Positions 57,961 through 64,000 of a DNA stretch of 64,000 nucleotides are shown here, one piece after another. The DNA comes from Epiperipatus broadwayi (Eukaryota; Onychophora; Udeonychophora; Euonychophora; Peripatidae). The translations under genes were made by a program, and so were the position numbers. Below the pieces are notes generated by a model, which had not been told where the DNA came from, did not search any database, and saw only the letters and a list, made by a program, of their open reading frames with translations. Numbering within the stretch: position 1 is the first letter of the stretch; the number at the start of each line of letters is the position of its first letter. The DNA lies in assembly GCA_028023455.1 (NCBI GenBank), contig JAQFVV010012441.1:4527911-4591910 (forward strand), read 5' to 3'.

Positions 57961-60900
57961 TTACAATTAAGATCCAGGTATAAGAATGCTTGTATTTCAA
58001 ATCATGTAATAACACTAAATCTTTTATTTTATGTTTATGTTGTATATATGAACATTCATTCAAATTTATCTGTAAATTTATAAATGTATAAAACTGCCTG
58101 TTTTTATATCTAACCTAAACTAAATTCTTTAACAGTGTTGTAATTCTTTAGTCATCTTTAATATATAAAATTTAATAATTTTAATAAACCTTTAAATTTA
58201 CAATAGTTCACCTATATGTACATACCTCAAAAGTTAGGATTTCTCTAGAAGAAGAGACATCGAATCAGCCATGTGCAATAAGATATGTCTTTTGACATAC
58301 CTCATCTTTATTAAGACTGCAAATAATATGTAATAAGTTTTTTAAACGGCAGTAATTAGTGATTATTCTCATCAAGAATAACCTTTTGCATGTTTTTTCA
58401 TAAGGGAAACCTAAAAGAATATTCTACCATCTTTTATCTGGTAAACTAATCACATCAACATATTTGTATGAACGTAGGAATAAATTCTGGCTTAAAAAAA
58501 TATTACAAACAAATATTAACTATTTCAAGTAAGAATTCTTATTAGTTTTTCTTTTATATAATGATTTTTTTGAGTATTTACAAAACATTTCCAAAATTCA
58601 AACTCATGGGAAGCATTTAGCTTTCTACACAAAATTTCTTACTTTTATAAAAGTATTTACTATGACATACATTTTATTTTCTTTAACTGACGCAATTTGG
58701 CTGTCTACACAACTTTATAAAATATTCTGTTTGCAGTATAGAGAAAATCAATTTACTTTATTTCATTTCTGCTAAAAAAATATTTTTAATAAATAAATAA
58801 AGACGTTATTGTTATATTTATTTATTTATAAAAGCAAATAAAAGTTTTTAAAAATAACTGTTTGATGTAAAAAAAAATTCATTTAATCTTTTATATATAT
58901 TTAAAAACAAATTCAATAGTAGAGTTCTTTTAATCATAGTAAAAATACAGTTCAGTTACTTTTCTTCATAAAAATATTTTTGAGTGCAAAATTCAAAAAG
59001 AAGTTAATGCTAGGATTTTTATTTTCATTTAAAAAAAAACAACAAAATAACAAACAATCGTTTCCTTCTGCTACTTCATGAAAACGGAAACGCAAAGTAA
59101 TTAAAAAAGAACTATACATTGTCAAAATTAATAATTACTCTCTAGTCATGATATTTTTTATTATTCATCAATACTGCGTAATCATAAAATTCCTTAAGCC
59201 ATTTGAGGGCTGAAAATATTTATTCTCCTTATTACTGTAGGCCTAAGTAATTAATACACATCAATAAGGATACATCTCAGAGTGGTTTCTGCTTTTGTAT
59301 TCATGGCGACTTAGGATTCAAATCTCTAAGTACTGCTTTTATGCATCTAGCAACATTCTTTTTATCCGTTCATACTAGTCACAGTAACAACCTGCTATGA
59401 AACAAAAAATTGTAACCTAATTATACATATTTGTTTTACTCAGCTATAAGTCCTTTCTATGCTTTAGCGTACAATTAGATAAACCTAAATATATAATGTA
59501 TTTTAAAGTACATCTAGAAACTGATCTGATGTTGGAATTATGCAAAAACATTAATGTAATTTTAATTTTTTTTTTTTAAAAAAAAAAGGCTATATTTAGA
59601 ATAGTATAAAGATGTATATAATTATTGGTGCCAGTTTTGAATTCTAAATCCTAACTGATAAAGTCAAAACACAAAACCTAAACTAGTGATATGTACATTG
59701 TAAAATAATAACGTCAGGGATTTATGATTGTCCAGATTTATTATAGAAACTTTAGAGGAAGGATGAAGAAAACAGTTATTGGAAGCATATACATAAGCAC
59801 ATGATTAAGTCATGGTATATTACTATCAATTTTAACCCATTTTAGTTTAACAAAAGAAAGAAATAATATGTAATTAATACATATTATTACTTTTGGATAT
59901 TATTTCAAAGGCAAATTGGGAAATAGTAAGCAAGAAATTTTTCAAAATAAAGCAAAGTAAAACTATTAAATATCAAAAAATGATATTTAATTCCATGTAA
60001 AATTGTAATATAAAACTTTACAATGAACCAAAATTATATGATAATAATCCAATTGTAACATCATTATGTAACTACTACTATTATTTTTACTTATTAAGTA
60101 TGTAAAATAATCAAAATTTGTAAAACTGTCTTTAAATAATGTTTGAATGAATCAAAATTTTAAATAATTTTTATTACTAACATTAAATTCATTTTACTTA
60201 CAAAATCTCTCTATATGTCAGGAAAGAAATATTTTCTTCATAATCTTTAATGTTATTGATTTATTGCAACATTTTGTAGGCAATGGGGAAATGCATTTGG
60301 TGGTGAAGCCAAATTCATTGTATTCATGTTTTCTGAAGGATGCATATTAATTATAATAATCGCAATAGTACATTATAGTACTAATCAATACTCTCAATCA
60401 TTATTAATTTACTAAAAAATAAAATACTATCACAATATAATTCAATTTCTTTGATCTATTCCTTACTTTTCCACATTATTTCAGAAAATTTCCATATTTC
60501 ATTCATTCACCTCATGCATAATTTTTTTAAGTATTTTACTATTGTTCACATTTTAGCAACACATCTAACTAACCTTCATTTCAGTTTTATATTGGTCTTA
60601 ATGATATCAATGATATCTGGATGTCCGCTCACTTATATATATATATATATAATAACTAATAAAAATATCAAAATAAAAAGAGAGCCTATCTACAAGCTTA
60701 GGGAGAAAATGAGCATTATTGAACTAGTATGTTTTAAGCATTTTATATTTATTATTTTTTACTTGTGCGTATATGGTCTATCAGGGTGCCACTAGGCTAT
60801 CTAAACCTAGACAAAGTTACATTATATACCTACTTATAGATGTACCTGGTTTGAACACTTTTGGTACATTATTTAAAACAGGATGTAGGATTTTGTATTT

Positions 60901-61214
60901 AGGAACCATATCACATTTGCATTAATATTAAGGAAACAAAACATCCTTATGATTCTTTAGTTGTGCAAATAAAATTTATCAGAAAAAAATATATCAGATT
61001 TCAATATCATATGTGCATATTTAACACCCTCATAAGTCTTACTAGCTTATATTAAACACTAAGGGTTTATTGGTGGCAATTTGTTAAACTTTGAGTGACG
61101 TTTGATGATCTTAGATGGTAGTCATTATCTGTGATGATAGCTGACCAATAATAAATAAATAGAGTGAAAAACATTATTCATATGGTCATTAAACACATTT
61201 ATTTAGACTATTGA
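57961..61214. other. AT-rich sequence, no gene seen
   Basis: Frames such as 60451-60795 (114 codons, hydrophobic, runs through a TA repeat) show no domain. A tRNA-like B-box gattcaaatctct occurs near 59312. CpG is slightly more frequent at 58670-59100. No gene supported. Confidence 0.45.
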
Positions 61215-61216
61215 TT

Positions 61217-61248
<32 letters not shown>
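61215..61248. repeat. (ATG)n microsatellite
   Basis: About 11 perfect trinucleotide units. Confidence 0.9.
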
Positions 61249-63839
61249 AATTCCTGCCATAGCATTAGATATAACTCACAACATAAACTTTCATCTTTTA
61301 TAAACCCATAATTACTTATCTAAACATTATTATATTTAAATTATGACTTAATGATTAATATTCATCAGTAATGACAAATGCTCATAATTAACAAGACAGT
61401 TAATAACTCTGAAGAAAGATATAGCCTCTTTTAATAAAAAACAAATTAACATTTATTACTGATTAATCATTAATAATACAGATAGAAAATATACACTATT
61501 AATAATGATAAATTGTTTACATTTAAATAATAATATTGGTAATACTAAAAAACTTCCCCCTTTTCCTTAATGGCATGTACTCCATGTTCATATCATCTAG
61601 TGTGGTGTGTGTGCATTACTTTCCATAGTGGATAAACAAAATTCTTATATCCTAAAAACACATTTTTATTTTTAAAAAATAAACACTCTATGCATGCACA
61701 TACTCACTTATTGCATATAACATATATATTTTCATCTTAATTAATTTAAACATAATATTAAAAAGAGAAAAGAGTAAAAAAAAGTTAATCAGATCATAGA
61801 GATAAGCATTTAATAAAATCAGCATCAAATTATCTATCTGACTTTTCACCAATCTAGGTCATTAACTATTTTTAAAAAAATCCATCTCTTCTATTGATAA
61901 AATTCTACCAATTTTTTAAAACTCATGCTCAACAAATATACATGTAAGTAAGCATAATTATATTACTACATGTGTGTATATATATCACTTCCCATTATGA
62001 ATAAAAAAACTATTAAACTTTTTTTTACCTATAATATAGCCAACATATTTTATAATTTTGAATCAATATACAATAAACACATTTTATAAAAATAAAATAC
62101 ACACATAAATGATTACATGTAATACTTCAAGAATACATAATTAATCAATAATGCAATAGCTATTATTACTGAAAATCTTCTATAATTGGTTTTTATTTTA
62201 AGATTTAAAGATTTAAAAGAGAGAGATAAACACATTTATTATTAAAAAATTTATTAATAGTCACTGATAAAAAATATAATTAAAATTCATATTATCAGTT
62301 CTTTTACTTTGAGGCACAGATGGTTTCAAAGAATCCAATGATTTTAAAGTCAGCTTGTTGAAGGTTTAAAATTTGGCAGCATTCACACATCAATATGTAA
62401 TGCATGTATATTTACCAATTACAGCAGTTTACTGGAACAATCCTATTCTGGTTTGGGCTTGCCATTCTTTACTGTGATGATGATGAAATCAATTGCTTCT
62501 ATAGAGATAATTTTATCATGGGAATGGTTTTTTCATTTCTTCTGCATATAATTACTTTTGATAAATAGATAGATATCTCTGTTTTCCATATATTTTAGCA
62601 TTTTGCTTTGGTTTAAACTTAGCAAGTGGCATAAATAAAATAGAATAGGTTCACAAATTTCAGAAGTCTACTTCTTAGTTCCATTTAGATTTACCAGCAC
62701 AGGTGAGCAATAAGTTTCTTCTTTCTTATTTGGAAATCAGTTATAAGATGTTTTAATACCTTGGATTTAAACTTTTCCTGATGAGCATAGGTTTCTTGGA
62801 TGGGCAATGGAGGCTCATAACAAAATATCTCTCTAGTCCATCATGTTAATGTAGAAACCTTTAAAACAATCTGATTTCTCCAAAGCAATTTAGTTTATTT
62901 CATTTTTTCCTCTCTTTTAATAGACTTTTGTCAGCTTTTATATAACTTAGACTGTCTACCTCACATATTTTTGTTACTAGACACATCTGGACAGTCATAA
63001 TTGCATTCTTTTAGTGGTCTGTTTTACATCTTTTTTGTGAATTGATAATTTTTTCTAAATTTATTATTGGTAAGGAATCCAAAATGGTATGGATTTTATC
63101 AGCAACCTCCCTTTTCTCAAGTCTGAAATTTAACCTTCATTCATCTCTTATTAACCCTTGACCTCAGTCTGAAAAGTTAAATGAAACTTTAACCCTTTCA
63201 GACAAAATAAAACAAATTGATCTTAAAAAATATAACTGTTTTAAACAATATTAAAACTAAAATTTATAAAATGATTTTAATAAAATCTTTTCTATTATGA
63301 AAATGTATCTATAGATGTTTTAAGTCTATATCTGTAAATACAGGTACACACTCATCCATATTCAGACATATAAAACCTGCCTATAAACAAAATAATCTGA
63401 GTGACTTGAAAAGCTATAACTTAACATTCAGAAAATAAATTAGTAAGCCTATTAGAATTAAAGTATTATTAAATAAAAATATTAGAATCTATTAAATATA
63501 AATTAATGTTAAAGAAGGTTAATAATCAAAATCAGAAAAATGATTAATTGAATAGCTTGTGTCTACAGATGACTATTTATATGTGCCTTAAAATTTTAAC
63601 TTTTAAATACAACTATTAAAAGTATATATTATCTCTTTTATTAATACAAAGACAAACAGAGAGAGAAACAAATATTTCTCCCTCTCTCTGTCTGAGGTGT
63701 TAGGAGCTTGGTCATGTAAGGTTTCAAATCTGCCCTACAGATTCCCTTTTTTAAAAGAAAATGTGATGGTGATTTTGTTTTTGTTATTCTATGCACACTA
63801 TTGCAATTTAGTCACAGACTAAATTGGAATGTGCACAAT
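61249..63839. other. AT-rich sequence, no gene seen
   Basis: An inverted purine/pyrimidine pair (cagagagagaaa / tttctccctctctctg, 63656-63698) is the only structure noted. No gene supported. Confidence 0.45.
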
Positions 63840-63854
63840 ATATATATAATCATT

Positions 63855-63962
63855 AAAATCATTCAATACTTAGACAATCCAAATATCAATAACAATCAGA
63901 AATATCAGCCTGTTGTCAAGACAATATATAATCACTTAAACCAATCAATACTTAGACAATCC
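63855..63962 (+). repeat. Dispersed repeat Q, copy 3 with partial tandem duplication
   Basis: tcaatacttagacaatcc occurs at about 63866-63883 and again at 63944-63961, about 78 bases apart. The first unit includes tatcaataacaatcag and gttgtcaagacaat like copies 1 and 2. Preceded by (TA)n at 63839-63848. Confidence 0.6.
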
Positions 63963-63963
63963 C

Positions 63964-64000
<37 letters not shown>
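63964..64000. repeat. (AAT)n microsatellite at window edge
   Basis: Perfect trinucleotide run continuing past the end of the window. Confidence 0.92.

Noticed and set aside
60451-60795. 114-codon plus-strand frame
   Set aside because: Phe/Ile/Tyr-rich and runs through a TA microsatellite; no motif.
63656-63745. Box B-like ggtttcaaatctgcc near 63720 as a tRNA or SINE
   Set aside because: No convincing box A, tail or duplication; the GA/CT inverted pair is simple sequence.

Overview
The window is a gene-poor, strongly AT-rich stretch of an animal nuclear genome. I found no intact cellular protein-coding gene, rRNA or canonical functional tRNA gene. The longest open frames are fragments of retroelement proteins or translations of microsatellites. 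Long tetranucleotide arrays, tRNA-derived SINEs, a hAT MITE, a pogo/Tigger-like element, a solo LTR and many Penelope-like elements (PLEs) with GIY-YIG endonuclease domains suggest an invertebrate metazoan. A mollusc (possibly a cephalopod) is my best guess, but I cannot assign the species and computed no base composition.

Layout: the left edge (37-77) holds a near-canonical hammerhead ribozyme (HHR). 1.8-9 kb carries a palindromic repeat, a SINE tail, a 138-bp GATA array, and a hAT MITE (7013-7422) with its 8-bp target duplication. 13.1-14.8 kb has a 106-bp hairpin element between 19-bp direct repeats, then a PLE 3' end with an uninterrupted GIY-YIG frame between ~120-bp inverted arms. 15.7-21.4 kb has tRNA-derived SINEs (one with a perfect 16-bp duplication) and a LINE reverse-transcriptase fragment. 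22.4-22.85 kb looks like a CCAAT/TATA promoter with a strong hairpin and a splice-donor consensus, in a CpG-richer patch. 24992-25580 is a solo LTR with 5-bp TSD. 26.4-27.5 kb has a 29-bp tandem repeat and a 197-bp ATCT array.

30-58 kb is dominated by PLEs. Family A has a head-to-head inverted copy (30.2-31.5 kb), a complete 3.2-kb insertion with a pseudo-LTR-like tandem layout and a perfect 10-bp duplication (36681-39870), and a short copy (46161-46454) with a 13-bp duplication. Its 3' end contains a tRNA-like box A/box B module and an HHR-like core. A second group (B/C/D/F; 41.3-43.5, 54.1-54.8, 13.8-14.8, 52.3-52.6 kb) shares a different GIY-YIG domain and also tends to be organised as inverted arms. 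A third, non-coding foldback family (5.6, 32.9-33.3, 57.5-58.0 kb) carries a hammerhead in each arm; its consensus fits the canonical fold. Another hammerhead foldback lies at 48.7 kb. A pogo/Tigger-like element occupies 49105-50169. The remainder is diffuse AT-rich DNA with microsatellites.

The unifying observation is a set of PLE-type retroelements whose ends are dimerised head-to-head and combine self-cleaving ribozyme motifs, (TA)n tracts, tRNA-like modules and GIY-YIG endonuclease remnants. No autonomous copy is intact: the two loci that retain RT sequence (families A and B) both lack the YxDD region.
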